A stretch of 64,000 nt of DNA from Neodiprion pinetum (taxonomy: Eukaryota > Arthropoda > Insecta > Hymenoptera > Diprionidae), in NCBI RefSeq assembly GCF_021155775.2, contig NC_060238.1, forward strand, positions 26,942,106 to 27,006,105, read 5' to 3'. Below are positions 35,155-47,969 of the stretch, piece after piece (position 1 is the first letter of the stretch; each line of letters begins with the position of its first letter). The position numbers and the translations under genes are program-made. The notes beneath the pieces were generated by a model. The model saw only the letters and a list, made by a program, of their open reading frames with translations, did no database searches and was not told the DNA's origin.

Positions 35155-36551
35155 ATGTCGCGAAGTTTTTTCGTCGACTCATTGATTGGGAATACCTCAC
35201 CGCCCGTGTACCCCTTGCCGTACTACGGGAATCAGCTTCCAAATTACATGTTCAACCTCTTCAATCTGGGTCTGGGATATCAGCCGGTGAGACCAGTTCC
35301 AAGACCTCCGCCCAATTGTCTTCGGGCTAACCTGAATCCATCCGGAGTCGCCCGAGCCGTTCATCCTGGACACAGTCCCCCCTCGCCAGCGCGAAACGCC
35401 CCCGCCAGCAGAGTATCAGGTAAAAAGGTAGCGGGCAGATACGTATGACCTGATATTACGCGTAACGTTCGTTCGACGGGCCTGTTGCGTCAACACCATG
35501 CGTCGCAATCCGGATTCGAGCCTCATCTCGATAATTTCCAACTCTCCGTCATCACTTACCTTCGTTTCCGGTGCTCCATTGCTTTTGCAAAAATTGACGT
35601 CGAGAAAAAAAAAAAAAAAAATTGCCGAATACGGAGAAGAGGACGAAAGAAAAATTGATGCTAAAACGATTGTTTTTTTTTCTCCCTATTTCAGATGTGT
35701 CAGCATCGAACGAATCCACGTCCAGAGGTAGCACGCCAACCCCGCCGCCAAAGTCCCCAAACTTGGCGAACAACAGCTCGAAGAGAATACGCACCGCGTT
35801 CACAAGTACGCAGCTCCTCGAGCTTGAACGGGAGTTTTCATCGAACATGTACCTCTCCCGGTTGCGGCGTATCGAGATAGCGACGAACCTGCGACTTTCC
35901 GAGAAACAGGTGAAAATCTGGTTCCAGAATAGACGGGTCAAGTATAAGAAAGAGGATTTGCCGGTAGGCCAAAGTCCGAAATGCTGTTGCCTGCGAACCT
36001 GCGGGAAGAAGAAGGGCTGCGTCGGGGATGAGGGTAGGTATGCCGAGGAGAAGGCCGTGGTACACGCCCCTCCCGAACCTCTCGTAAGGTCCCGGCGGGA
36101 TACCGATCGGCCAAATTCGCAATGCGGCACAAAATGCGAAGAGAGTGAAGGGACCGAGGCTACGGAGACCCATGGAATTTCCTTGCCGGCGTACAAGCAG
36201 CACCGACACCGTCACGCTTTACACGGAACACCCTCCAACGAGGGAACCAGTCTCGGCGGCTTCGATCGACGGAATGCTTATCAGCCCAGCAGCCAGAACT
36301 CGATATCGTCCGGGGTTCCGCCATCGCCCCGACCAACGACCCCCCACGATTATCCTCCTCGTTTCGGTGATAGCTGCGACCTGTCGCGTGATACGAAACA
36401 ATTCCCCGTGTCCCCCGATACGCCTATGGTGAAAAGATACAAGATCGACTCACCCCTACTGAGTTCCGACGAAGAAACGACGGCCTTAGCGCCCCTCTTT
36501 CGATCCGTCAATTGCACGAAGCACACGGTTGACCGCATCGTCAACTCGTAG
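35155..36551 (+). CDS. ind: Gsx-family homeobox protein, intermediate neuroblasts defective ortholog
   Basis: Exon 1 is 35155-35419 and exon 2 is 35695-36551, joined in phase 1 (TCAG|GTAAAA donor, TATTTCAG acceptor), giving 373 residues. The N terminus MSRSFFVDSLI is the SNAG-like repressor peptide that begins Gsx proteins. The homeodomain spans residues 117-176 with F8, W48, F49, Q50, N51 and R53; segments such as RTAFTSTQLLELEREF and NMYLSRLRRIEIAT are diagnostic of the Gsx class. In Drosophila the ortholog ind is a nuclear repressor that patterns the intermediate column of the ventral nerve cord; that role is known for the family and inferred here. After the homeodomain comes a cysteine-rich patch, KCCCLRTCGKKKGC, then Pro/Ser-rich sequence and an acidic end. 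A second donor (AAAAAG|GTAGCG) lies 10 bases downstream of the chosen one but does not keep frame with the phase needed. Confidence 0.93.
35420..35694 (+). other. ind: Intron of ind/Gsx
   Basis: A short 275-bp intron lies between the N-terminal repressor exon and the homeodomain exon. It contains an A run near 35605-35621 and ends in a strong pyrimidine tract. The single-intron layout placing the whole homeodomain in exon 2 is usual for Gsx genes. Confidence 0.8.
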
Positions 36552-37090
36552 TTTTCGTTCTGTAAGATTGTCAGGAAATAATCGTCACAGTTTGATATCC
36601 GGTGATTCGAATAATTGACGTTCAACGCTTCTTAACTGACGTAAGGACATCCCGGTGAGGTCAACAATTGCGTAGCCAGTTAGCGGCATAGAACATTATT
36701 CGTACGTCATATTTCCGTATCGCACCGCCATTCGTTTTTCCCAATCGCAAATTTTGGTGTATACGTAAATCCGTATCATCTCTGACGAGCGGACGCTTGT
36801 ATTATTTATAAGTTTAAAAATGTTATTATATTTATTATACGTCGTTGGCTATTCATTTAAGTCAGATAAAATGGATTAGCTACATTCGTGACGGATTTGT
36901 CGAGTAGCGCGAATAGATTAGCGAACATTTCGATTCTATCAGACGTGAGTGATGTATATTTTTGTAAATGTTGTACGAATACAACGGATCGTGTGTAATA
37001 TACCGCTTTTTTTTATATGTATGTGAAAATGAAACTCGGTACACATGTAACGGTACCCTACCAATAAAAAATTATTGTCAACTCGCCATC
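36552..37090 (+). other. ind: 3' untranslated region of ind/Gsx
   Basis: AT-rich sequence after the TAG stop, with several TTATTATATTTATT-like stretches, leads to AATAAA at 37063. The length is approximate. Confidence 0.5.
37063..37068 (+). terminator. ind: Polyadenylation signal AATAAA, ind/Gsx
   Basis: A canonical hexamer in CCAATAAAAAATTATTG about 510 bp after the stop codon, on the coding strand. Confidence 0.5.
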
Positions 37091-39009
37091 TCAATTCTGT
37101 CGCACGAGTTTGAGTCGTTTCACCGTTGAAGTCTTTATTACTCCCCTTAGCCAAATATTTCTCAGAACACAATCCTCAAACTCACACTTTCTTCCATCGC
37201 GATTCAAACTTTGATCCAAGGTCCGATACGTGACAGAGGTATGTCCCAAGTATCTCCCACTTCCCCGTGCCGTTTGACCTGTGATTCCAAATATTCGGAT
37301 ACATTCATTATTATCGTCATGTTGTATCCAGTTTCCCGATGAGCATACTTCTTTTCTGCGATAGATTTCAGGCGGTGCAATTTCAATCGTTTCTCACCAC
37401 AGGCATATGTAAGTGCGTTTGGGTGAGTTGTATAAGGTGAAGCTTGGATGGTGAGAAAAGATTCCGGCAATCGTTAAACAATAGTAGATTTTACACCTAC
37501 GTAACAAAAGTGTGGTTTAAAAGTCTTATTTTATATTGGAATACATTGAAGAGCACTTTTGAGCAATAGGACGTCAAAGTGTTCTTTTTCACGTACTGCG
37601 ATGCTCTTTTTTTTGTTCTGTCGCTAAAACCATCGCCTTACGTACGGCAAGCATGTGCACAAAAGACGCGTAAACCATATTACTGTCGCATAAATGTAAC
37701 TCTAACGCACACGTACAGTGTTACGCAAGGTGTTCGTTTCCTTATACTTACGAGTACATCAATATAGATTGCGGATTGAAAATATGAAAGCTTGACAGTC
37801 GTAGGAGTTAAAATTTCCCAATGAAGGGGAACCGTGATCCTGTCTCCGAAATATGCTTGATATATATTCAACATTCAGTGGAGCGAAGCCGGCGACTTGT
37901 GTTACATTCGTACAATTGCAAGCAACGCGGTGGGCTTACTGTTGGGAGCGAGGGAAAAAGTCTCCAAGTTCGGATTCCTCAGGAGCCCTCTTTCGTTGCC
38001 GCAGCGAGCTAGGATTTCGGGATAAACGTGTCGACAACACATATGCACGCGACACACACGCTGCATCTTGAGGCACGTTGAAAATACATCGAGAGGCTGT
38101 TATACGGGTCAAACGGTTCGGAAAGTCGTAAATTGTTGGGAATTTGTCAAGAGGCACCAACCGTGGGCCTCCACATTCGGTTAAATTAAAGGTAAAACGT
38201 TGTTAATGGTGTTAAGGATCGATTAACAATGCGCGTCTCTCGAGTTTCAACAATGACGGGCACTTGCGCTGGAAAGGCGCAGCGGGCGGTCAGCCGGCGC
38301 GGCGGTTCGCGTCTTTTCGACAAGGCGCCCGCTTCAGAGGACCAGTGTGATTCATTCACACCCAAGTTTCGCCTCGTTCATTCATCCCCAGATTCATGCC
38401 GCGATGAATGGCCGCTGCAGGCCAATGCGCGTACAATTGACGCCCGACATCGCGCGCGGACCGATACTATACCATATACAATACTCGTATATCCCTATCC
38501 TGTACTTCCTCACACCATTTAGTCACGTATATATTACGAGCGGATCTGCTTACGTTTGTTACGTTTCGTACTCTGATACGTTCCTCGGGTATGCGTATTC
38601 CAGGCAACACCCGTTGGCCTCGAAAACATTCACTCGCTGTAAACATTCGAGATTCAACGCGCCGAGCACCTCCGTACTGTCGTATAATATTATACCGACA
38701 TCGTATATCCACGTATAGAGTTTAAGCTCCTATTCAATGCCTAAGTTGAGCCACATATATTTACCTGACGTACGAAACCTCTTAACGGTATTCACTCGTA
38801 TGACTGTTGTCACTTGTGGCGATATTGTCAACGTGTTACCGGAACAATATCAAAGCACTTATACGAGTGGTTTGCTTTCTTTCGACCGCTTTATAACCGA
38901 ACCGTTGCTCGAATTTTGACAATGTAATGCTGGTATTTTGCCAAGGGTGAATTGAGTTTGTTTCATCGGTCGCTTTGACGCCTGAGTGTACGGTGCCTGT
39001 GTGCGTTGT

Positions 39010-39011
<2 letters not shown>

Positions 39012-39062
<51 letters not shown>

Positions 39063-39066
39063 TGTG
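39012..39066. repeat. Compound CG/GT microsatellite
   Basis: About seven CG repeats run directly into about 16 TG repeats, then GCGCGTGTG. Alternating purine-pyrimidine sequence of this length is the classic Z-DNA-forming type. Confidence 0.9.
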
Positions 39067-39694
39067 TTCGTAAAGCTCAAGAGGCGCTCCATCAAACTCC
39101 GCAAGGGCGACGATGACATACCGACAGTCGACCTACTCAAAAGTCTTACGCGGGAAGCTAAAGCGATAAAATGCGCTCGTACAAACGGTACACCTAGGTA
39201 AGTATGTTGCGCACTCACGTTAGTTAGCATTTCACGTACATATGTATATTGTGCGTGATCGTATTAACTGATATGTATAGCCGGGCAAACCTTAATTCAT
39301 TCTCCGCACATCCCACAATTATCTCAACCTCTGCCTTGCTCCGCTTTTCAAATGCTGGATAATCTTTCGAGAGTTCTCACCAATCCGGATCGAAGTAATT
39401 GTTGACCGAACTGACAAATTTTGTTCAACAAATCTTCTCTGCGCATACAGTCTTTTTTCGGTCGTCTAAACCGGTACACGATTCTCAGATGACCGGCAAA
39501 TAATTTTGCTGACAATTCACTTCACTTGGAAGTAGCGTATCTCTAAGATTATCGCATGTCGTTATGCCGTAGTCGAACCGCGTCGCTTCTACTATCGTTA
39601 CTCATATTGCTTAGGTATACATATATTGCTACCCTTATTGCCGTTGCCTGTACTACCGCTGTTATTGTCGTCATAATCATCATAATCATAATTG

Positions 39695-39759
<65 letters not shown>
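39695..39759. repeat. TCA trinucleotide microsatellite, about 21 units
   Basis: A pure (TCA)n run is preceded by a degenerate version (TCATAATCATCATAATCAT). ORFs reading poly-Ile or poly-Met through it are artefacts of the repeat. Confidence 0.9.
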
Positions 39760-40014
39760 GCCATAATAGCGCCACTATTCGACTGTTTTGTTGAAAATCC
39801 GGGAAAATAACTGACCTACGAAATGATACATCCGATTCAAGGCGTTGACGCCAAAATCGTGCCTAGGTACGTAATCTTGCATTAACGTATGCAGAGAACG
39901 GTGAGCCTAACAACTCGGTTATCGTCAACACGCCGACGGGTACGAATTATTGAAATTGATAAGAGATAACGAGACAGAGCTAGGAGATGAAATTGCAGCC
40001 ATGCTCGGGGTAGT

Positions 40015-40080
40015 TCAGTGATCTGGGTGGTACATGACCCTGGTAAGACATCGGCTAGATTCCGAGTCTGGTTCACACAT
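40015..40080 (+). repeat. Possible tRNA-derived relic
   Basis: TAGTTCAGTGATCTGG resembles a tRNA A box and GGCTAGATTCC a B box, with a T-arm-like TCGG-CTAGATT-CCGA pairing at the right distance. The acceptor stem cannot be formed. It is likely a decayed SINE or tRNA pseudogene, if real. Confidence 0.3.
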
Positions 40081-41726
40081 CAGGATCGTGACAATGACGA
40101 ATAGGAACGGCTCTATGGTTATACTACTGCAGCAGCGCTGGGTGTGCATTGTTGAGCTTAACGATGCATCATCTGACGTGACACGATATCGATATACGCG
40201 TCTGACCAATCGAGTGCAGGTAATGCGCGGAACCGCCCACAGCTTGGCGAATAATAATCGTACTTCCGAGGTTTTACCTTTACGGCGTCGAATGTGGCAA
40301 CGTATGCCGATGTCAGATGCGATCGAAGGTACTGAATCGTTCGGGCAGTTGAAGACAGCGAGAAACGATACACTCGCGAGATGTTCCCTTTTTCGAGTTA
40401 AAATACCGACCGCTTGACTAATTATATGTCCGGTAGCTCGTGCATGTACCGTATTTCATCAAATATCCGTTTGTCCCAAGTAAGTTGGCAAGACAACGCA
40501 ATGCATATTACATGTGCCGGCTGGGAAATGAGACTACAAATAAGCGTTGTTTGAAGTTTACCGAGAGGTCGTCCGTATCACCATTGCTGTCAAATTTCAA
40601 ACAACCACGTGGCAATCTAGGTAAATGAGTATAACGATATCAGAGAGTAACAGCGTCTTTGCAATGGTTTCGGAATTACCAAAATTGTACGATTACGATC
40701 AGATCCGTTCGTTCTGCGAGTCATTGGGCGGGTATCGGATCGGTTGGAGAAGCCGGGGTAAGCCAGGCAGGTGCGGATACCTTATACCCAATTCTATATC
40801 CTTCTTTAACCGAATGTTTTAGCTGCGCTTCATTGTGAAATACTCGCATTCGAAGCACCTGTAGGCGCCGCCCCTCCGTTAGCCAACAGGCGTAACAGAG
40901 GTGGTCGGGAGGTGATCGGAAAATTACTTGTAAACTGTAGGGACCAACTTGAAGCGCGATCAACCATAAAATGCAATAACGTGTCTCAATACATGTAGAT
41001 ACATGTTCTTGAAGTTCTTGACCCTTCCCGCAGTTGACTATCCGCGTTATTCGAATATTTTCGGAACTACATCAGGTATACCGTTTCATCGAGCCAACTC
41101 GCAGCCAAGGCCTTGCAATATAAGATATTCACAGCACCTATGTCGTATATGGACATTTCAATAAGTCCACTGCGAGGACACTTGAAATTATGAAACGTGT
41201 GGGTACAACGTACGTGTTTCGAGCAAGCGGGCGTTATGATTACTTTATTTATACCTAGGTACGTGTTTGCGCGAGCACATTGCGTTTTCCTTGTTACAGC
41301 TATTAATTCGTGTACACAGCTCGGATGCTCATCCCAATCTTGTACAAATTACAGATTACTTACAATGTATATATATTTATATCTCTCGGGCGTTTGTTTG
41401 TTTACAGCAAATGTGTCTCATAATGCATGACAGATTTCCAATGAATCACCGTGCAAAACCTGTAGGTACTGCGAGTCTCCTATTTACTGATAAATCTCTT
41501 TGCCCGCGTGCATACGATCATCTTTCTCTATCTACAGTTTCAAAATATGACGCTTCGCGATCTGTCTGCTATTACGAAACATAAGTATTCTATTCTTTTT
41601 TCTTTCATACGGAAATCGTCGTCGACGGTAATGTGTGTTCATCTCGATACGGCATTTGCCGAACCTGAAATTACGCATGGAAACCCAGGATTTGGAGTTG
41701 CGGTGGGAAGAAGAATGAAAAATTCG

Positions 41727-41800
41727 TGCCATGACGGGATTTGAATCCGGGACCTATCGCGCCCAAAGCGAAAATCGTACCCCTACCACTGAGCCGTTCT
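41727..41800 (-). pseudogene. tRNA-Pro(TGG)-like pseudogene or SINE relic
   Basis: On the - strand, GGCTCAGTGGTAGGGGTAC, then the anticodon arm TCGC-TTTGGGC-GCGA with anticodon TGG, then AGGTCCCGGATTCAAATCCC closely follow a eukaryotic tRNA-Pro. The acceptor strands do not pair and the T stem carries a mismatch, so it is probably not a functional gene. Confidence 0.6.
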
Positions 41801-44800
41801 TGATCTCGGTCGTTGTTAAATTTGAACAGGATAGCATGTTTGCGTTACACGTTGTCCACTCGATTCTCGAAACCGCAGACTTCAGCTTCGATGTAGTCCC
41901 TTGAATGAAAAGCAAAACCCCTATCACGCGAGTCGTAGCCTTCAGTCTGCGTCACAGCATGCCACGCTGTTCACGCAAACTGCGCGACTTCGGACATTTT
42001 TTTTGCAGTCGACAAGTTGTTGTACCGTTCCGGATGCCGGAGATCGTAGAGAAATTCTAAAGACGAGTTCACGCCCTGTACCATCAAAATTTTGCACGAA
42101 AAATTACAAATTTCCATCACATTTCCTCGATTTTGTTTCGCTCAATTTTCAGCGCAGGAGATACGTCGAATATATTTCACATGTACGTTACCTCCGTAAC
42201 ATCTCCTTGAAACAATTTCGCTGGGGTATTGCCCTGACAAACAGCGGTGGCGACAAATTATTCGAAAATAAAAACTAATCCGGAGTATGGACGAATAAAA
42301 CTTCATAACAGGGGTGCGGCTTACCGTATAGCGGAGTTGAAGCAGGAAGGTGCACATGCAAAAGCTGAAAGTATTATTCCTTCGGGTGACGCATCGTGAG
42401 TAAAACAAATGTGCAACAATGTGACGTGGGAAAAGATATAGCTAGTCTTACAGGAAATGAGACAGCGAATAAGTTCTAAATAATAAAAAAAATGAGTATC
42501 CACGCCAAAAGGACAATTACACGTACAATATTGTACGCGTAACGCACGCCTGTGTCTACATACACGACATATTATCTTCGACATAAAATTATATTCGCCC
42601 ATATGATCAGACGGTATTAAATTATCAGCCGCGACGGGTTGTGTCATATGTCTAAAAATAAACGCACGGCGAGAACCATCCTCAGGCCCATTGTCGCAAG
42701 ATGCGAGAGAAGAAACAATATAAAGGCACGCTTGTTGGCAAATCGTCCATGTTCTCGGAGGGAGGGGGATACAAAAAAGTTCAGAGCCTTACCTGCGGTG
42801 ACTCTCGGACCCACTCCTCGTTCTGGGTGCGGGCACGCTGCCGCGTGAGCTCGAACGCGTTCTCCGGGATAGAGACCCGCAGAGTCATCCACCTGACAAT
42901 GAGTGCTTAATCCTCGTTTAACCCTGGCTTATCTACGATCAAACTAGCGAGGATTAACTTGAACGCTGACCGCCCTCTCCGATACGCACGGGCAGGTACG
43001 GCCACGTATAATAAAAGGCACATAGCCGCGTGAACGGGACGTCGCTTAAAAAGTGTATTTTCATCAGGTATGCCGCGTTATCGTGGAACGATCTCGTCGG
43101 AACTTGTCAGTTATATTGTGAAAACCTCCGACGCGCGAGTTTTTATGAAGGATATTCGGTTGAGGCAGTCGAGGCGGTTAATGACAAAACTGAGAGGTAA
43201 GGATTCCGCTATTTCTCTCTCGCCCAAGCCCCAAGTCAAATACCGAAATCTGTCTGATCAGAATCGATAAATAATTCGAAATCAGCGTGGAATTGATTTG
43301 TAGAATATCTGCAGTTCGAGTGGGTGACTAGAGTCGGGCATGACACGGGATTCAAGTCCAAGGCCCAGGGCGCTCAGCGATTTCGAATAGCGGTTATCCT
43401 CCCCGGGAAACATAATGCCGGAAATTTCCATAATAATTTTCAAGCCCCTCCGAGGAGTGGAAATTAATTCACACCTTCTGTGGCCTGTCTCCGGGACAAT
43501 GAGACACTCGAACCAGTCGCTAACTGGTCATAAAAAATCGCGCCTACTTATGCTCGTGTTGATTTCATGCTATACTGAGACTAATCATGACGCTAAATCA
43601 ACATCAACCCTTGAAAAAGTGCGCCAACTAATTATCTTTTATTGTCCCGTGTTTGCCGCTACCGCGCTGGCCCGAAATGAAAAATGCGGGACATGGCAAA
43701 GGTTTCCTTTGTGCAATGAGGATTTATTTCCTTTGCAAAGCTAAGGGCACGAATTAGCCTCCGTTCGGGTATTCACCGCTCAGTTACATTTATTGCAAAA
43801 CGTATACTGCTCGTTGTTTATACACGTGCATACAGCCAAATGCATATTTATGTTTGGCCTGCGATAAAAATAGTATGAGACACATCCGTGGCCGGATAAA
43901 TTTAATACCGGAAGGCTTTTATGGTGCTGGGGTGCTAAAAAGAACTTCAAGCGTCCGAATATGAAACATTTTCCTGAATTATTTGTCGAAAACACCTATA
44001 AGGATAGTAAAGCTCCGAACTGGAAATTAATTAAACGTAGCCTGCAATGTTCGTTCGTCGCTTTTAGGGATATAAGGTCCAGGCTTGTTCGCCACCCGTG
44101 CTCCCGTGGTTCAGGGTCCGGTCGATCGGCTTAACGACAACGTCTTATAATTACAGGGCTCTGGATACTTGCAACAGACCGTTGCTATTATTGCTTTGAT
44201 CGTTGTCGCCGATATGCCGGCTCATGTTTGTTTATTTCTTTGCCCCATGACTCCCGGTTGTCACGTGCATGAAAGCCAGTCTGTTCATCTCTAATTACCT
44301 CACGGCGAAATAAATTCAAGTTATAACGGTTTGAGGCAGAAACAGTGTCGAATAGTGGTGAAAATAAAATGAAAACACCACGCAGTAGCTCAAATTCGAT
44401 TATTCTTCTATTATCACCAAGATTCAGCAACCCTCACTCGGTTAAATATATCATTCCGTTGAAGAGGGTCCTTGCTACGGAAAAATTGTTTCCCGCTCGA
44501 TTGGCCGACCGATAGGACAACGCTCGGTCCTCTTGACAAAGCCGCCGCGCCGTGTTCAAGTGCTAAATTGCTAACCCATATTCTCTCTACGGCGAGCCGT
44601 TTGAATTCATCGGTATCCGTTCGAAGGTTCGATTCGCGAAACCGTTGTCTAAGCTCCGACATGCTGTTTTTAATACAATGCAAATACACAGGTATTATCA
44701 TGTGTAAGGCACGAGTGTGAACATAATGTCTACTTTAATAAATACCTACCCATACGGTAACACTGTCTCATAGTGAAACCGAAAGTACACTGGGTACAAA

Positions 44801-44954
44801 ACCCGGGACACAATAAGTTACGGTCGTACTTAAGTATAATATTCTGCGCATTATAATGCGTTCTGCTTATGAATTGTAGACAGTAGCACGTTACGTGTAC
44901 ACCTATGTTATTCATCTTGTTGTACAAGAGACCTAAGTAAACCAGAATCCAAAT

Positions 44955-45080
44955 GGTATGTATGGGGTGGGTAAGCTGGGCGGTGGGTACGCAGGACAGG
45001 TATGGGTAAAAAGGTATAGGAGATAGGTAGGTAGCTGGGTGCGTAGGTATAGGTATAGGTAGGTAGGCAGGCAGACCGGC
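44955..45080. repeat. GGTA/GGTAT-rich low-complexity tract
   Basis: Degenerate repeats of GGTA, GGTAT, GGGT and GGCA over about 120 bp include GTAGGTATAGGTATAGGTAG. No telomeric repeat type is exact. Confidence 0.6.
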
Positions 45081-45153
45081 GGATAGATACGTTTCATGAA
45101 ACGTCGGTAATGCCAATAATTGATGTATCGTATACATACGTACGCACGTACGG

Positions 45154-45156
<3 letters not shown>

Positions 45157-45189
<33 letters not shown>
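45157..45189. repeat. TA microsatellite
   Basis: A (TA)n run of about 16 units lies within a longer TATAC/GTAC-rich stretch. Confidence 0.9.
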
Positions 45190-45193
<4 letters not shown>

Positions 45194-47272
45194 GCTGACG
45201 CAAGTTACGCAAGTTTTTATCGAGTTTAGGTCAGAGATGGCTTAGGAATAGGCGTCGGTAGATCCTGAACATCGCATGTGTTTGATCAAACCTTTTGTGT
45301 GGCAGTAATGTAACAATAGTTGCCGATCGAAGCGAATTTGTGGGGTGCCGGTGGCTATTGTAGATTCCTGCCTATGACGCGCGTGTATCTGCCCAATGTG
45401 TGTGCACGAGTACTTAGCGTAATAACGCGGTTCAAAGATATCGCAAGGGGTTGGGTAGATTGTGCTCTAGCTGTGAACACAATGAGGCTGGGTCAGCGTT
45501 GGCAGATATTGCCAAGGTTTTGCGGCAGATCCGTTCGTTCCTCGTTAGCCTCCCGAACAACCTATATCGATAATGCCATGAGAACCGTTGCCGCGAATTT
45601 ATTCAATTATTTCACATCGAATCGTCGGACTTTTCTGAATAAGAACATTCGTCCAAAGGTCATAAACGTGAAGCTTATAACCACACGCCATGTTTTACCA
45701 CCGCCTGTATAACGCACATAGATAATAATTCGGTTTTACACAGCTTTGCATACTTATTTAGGTGCTTGCGTCCGTGCACGTAGTTACGATTCTAGAGGTT
45801 TGACTTCCTGGTCCGCCGCGCGGAAACCATCGAATTTCTCGCAGCATCTGCTCCTTGAAATTGGACAATTTTTTTCATACAAACGCCTCTCCCAGGGTTA
45901 TCCCCCTTATGAGGTTAGCGTGCATCAGAATGAATACTTCCTCGTTCGATTTGGCCCACCAATCGTAAGAATTTGCAATGCACTATATTCACTCGAGAGG
46001 CTACTATAACCTGTAAAGGAGGCGTGAAATCACGGCGGTCTTCCTACCTTCCATTTCGACCAAGTCCTTTGATAATTCGCGTGCCTAATTCGTACGGGCT
46101 CACTGTGTTTGCCTTCCTTTGCCCCTAACAAATTGTACGCACACCGTCGGAAAGGTGTCCCGTCAAGAAGGATGAATCCCCGTAGAAACGGGACGCGCAG
46201 CTGTCGTTTCTGTGGTTCCCGTGAAGTGTGACTCTGACATACCGGATATTTGTACCGGGCAGCAATATAGCTATGGGCGTCTGTACTACGCGCGATGCCG
46301 CTTGGATTAATTTGGAAACTCGAGGAACCGAGAAAACATATTTTCTTTACACACCGAGATCCGGTGTGTCGGTGTGTGACGTCGGGTTTTTGAAAACGTT
46401 ACTCACTTGCGAGCGTCTGATGCAAGGAAAACCATTTTGATCCCGGCATGTTACAGCGAATGGCACAGCATGCCCATAATCGCGTAAAAAATGCCGGATA
46501 TAGGGCTGACACATTGACCCGCACGCCGGAAAAAACTGCCAGACTCTTTCGAAGACTACGGTGTGCCGGTGTTCTGTTTCGCGAGGCAAGCACCTAGTAT
46601 ACGGACGAGTGTTGAGCCTTGTTGTCAAGGCGTCGACAAAGGAGTACAGCGAGTGCCTGAATTTTTGTTGGATACCCACGGTACATTGATTCCCTAATCT
46701 CAGAATTGTACGGATCCTGAAAACCTTATACCTACAGTAATAATCGTCGCCGTGGTAAGAGATTTCATCGCATAGTCAGCGAACCGATAAATATTTAACA
46801 CCTTCCCGCGTCTCTCTCCGTTCCCACTCGTCATATCTGTTGCTGAGCCAACAAGCTGAAGGTGGTTTCAATGACGGTTACCATACACCCGGAGCGAAGT
46901 AATCTTTATTTTCCAATCAAGACACGTGTCAACTCCAACTGAAACGTCGATCGTACAATCCCGACCGTAAGCATGATGGGCTTCGAAACCGACCAACAAT
47001 GATTCTCGTACAGTCTTACGGTGCGAGATGAACTTTCCGTACGGTCCTTTTCTTCTCTCCTACGTTCCGTTTTCTCCTCGAGGCCCGCGTAGTATAGATT
47101 TCATTCATAGAGCCAGTACCACTCGAGGGTGTATTGTCACCGGAATACCTGTAACTTAGCCATTGGCACTATTGCCTTGAGCGTAAAATTTAAATTTCTC
47201 CTCCAAGGGTATCCCAATTTCGAAAAGAAGGAATAACGTCAAGAGGCTCGAGGTCAAAGAACATACCTGCAG

Positions 47273-47462
47273 CGGCGCGTTGGTCGTAAGACTCTGGCAG
47301 TCCTGCCCAAGGAGCATTGAGCCGAAATTTATCAGGCGTATACACCTTACGCTGGACAACCCGACATACCTGGCTACGTTACACGAGTCCTTTTCTACAA
47401 TCGAATCATCGGACAGTGGCAGTCCGAAAGAAAGTCATTGTCGATCCATAATAGATGAATGG
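47273..47462 (+). other. Orphan exon-like ORF with splice sites
   Basis: An AG at 47271-47272 (CATACCTGCAG) and a very good donor (TGG|GTGAGT at 47463) frame a 190-nt segment open in one frame. It reads for example KFIRRIHLTLDNPTYLATL and STIESSDSGSPKESH. The exon would run from phase 2 to phase 0. I recognise no family, the upstream pyrimidine tract is weak, and no partner exon was found nearby. Confidence 0.25.
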
Positions 47463-47969
47463 GTGAGTGCAACGGTTTTCTGGGCGTTGGCATCAATGAC
47501 GCTCGCAGAACCGCACCATGGTGCCACCGCGGTGCACTAAGCTGTTTTCCTAAGATGCTTCGTTCTATTATTCAATCTGAGAATCTGTGTACCTCTTGGA
47601 GCCGATTACGGCACAGGACTCTTGCTAATCGATACGGGCTCGCCGGCTTTTTGATGCAAATTAAACTGCAGTGATTAAAATAGCGAGTATAAGACTAGTG
47701 GTCCAGAGGGTTTTTGGCAGGGGTTTATACACTAGTATGAAATTGCGTAAAGGCTGAGCCTGTGGTGACACTGTTGGTTGAAGTAGCTTCCTCTCTTTTA
47801 TTATTAAGTTATTCGACCTGAGGACATTATTTGACGCCTGCAGGAGCCATCAAAACCTGACAAACCAAAAGATATACCCGAACAAAGAAACAAAAAACGC
47901 AAGACTTGAGGAAACACATCTGCGAAACAATGCTTGTGCAAATGCGGGTGTTTCTATTGAACATCTTAA

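Larger units (their letters stand above)
37091..47965. other. Intergenic region downstream of the homeobox gene
   Basis: About 11 kb with microsatellites (39.0, 39.7 and 45.2 kb), two tRNA-like relics and one exon-like ORF, each listed separately. Short ORFs elsewhere show no family resemblance. It could hold regulatory DNA for ind, but this cannot be read directly. Confidence 0.45.

Noticed and set aside
39549..39810. Poly-Met and poly-Ile open frames
   Set aside because: They are translations of the TCA microsatellite.
43335..43395. tRNA-like B box TTGAATCCC on the - strand
   Set aside because: The T arm does not pair and no A box of proper form is present.
44414..44701. 95-codon - strand open frame
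   Set aside because: There are no recognisable motifs, no splice context fixing it and no repeat structure; it is compatible with chance.
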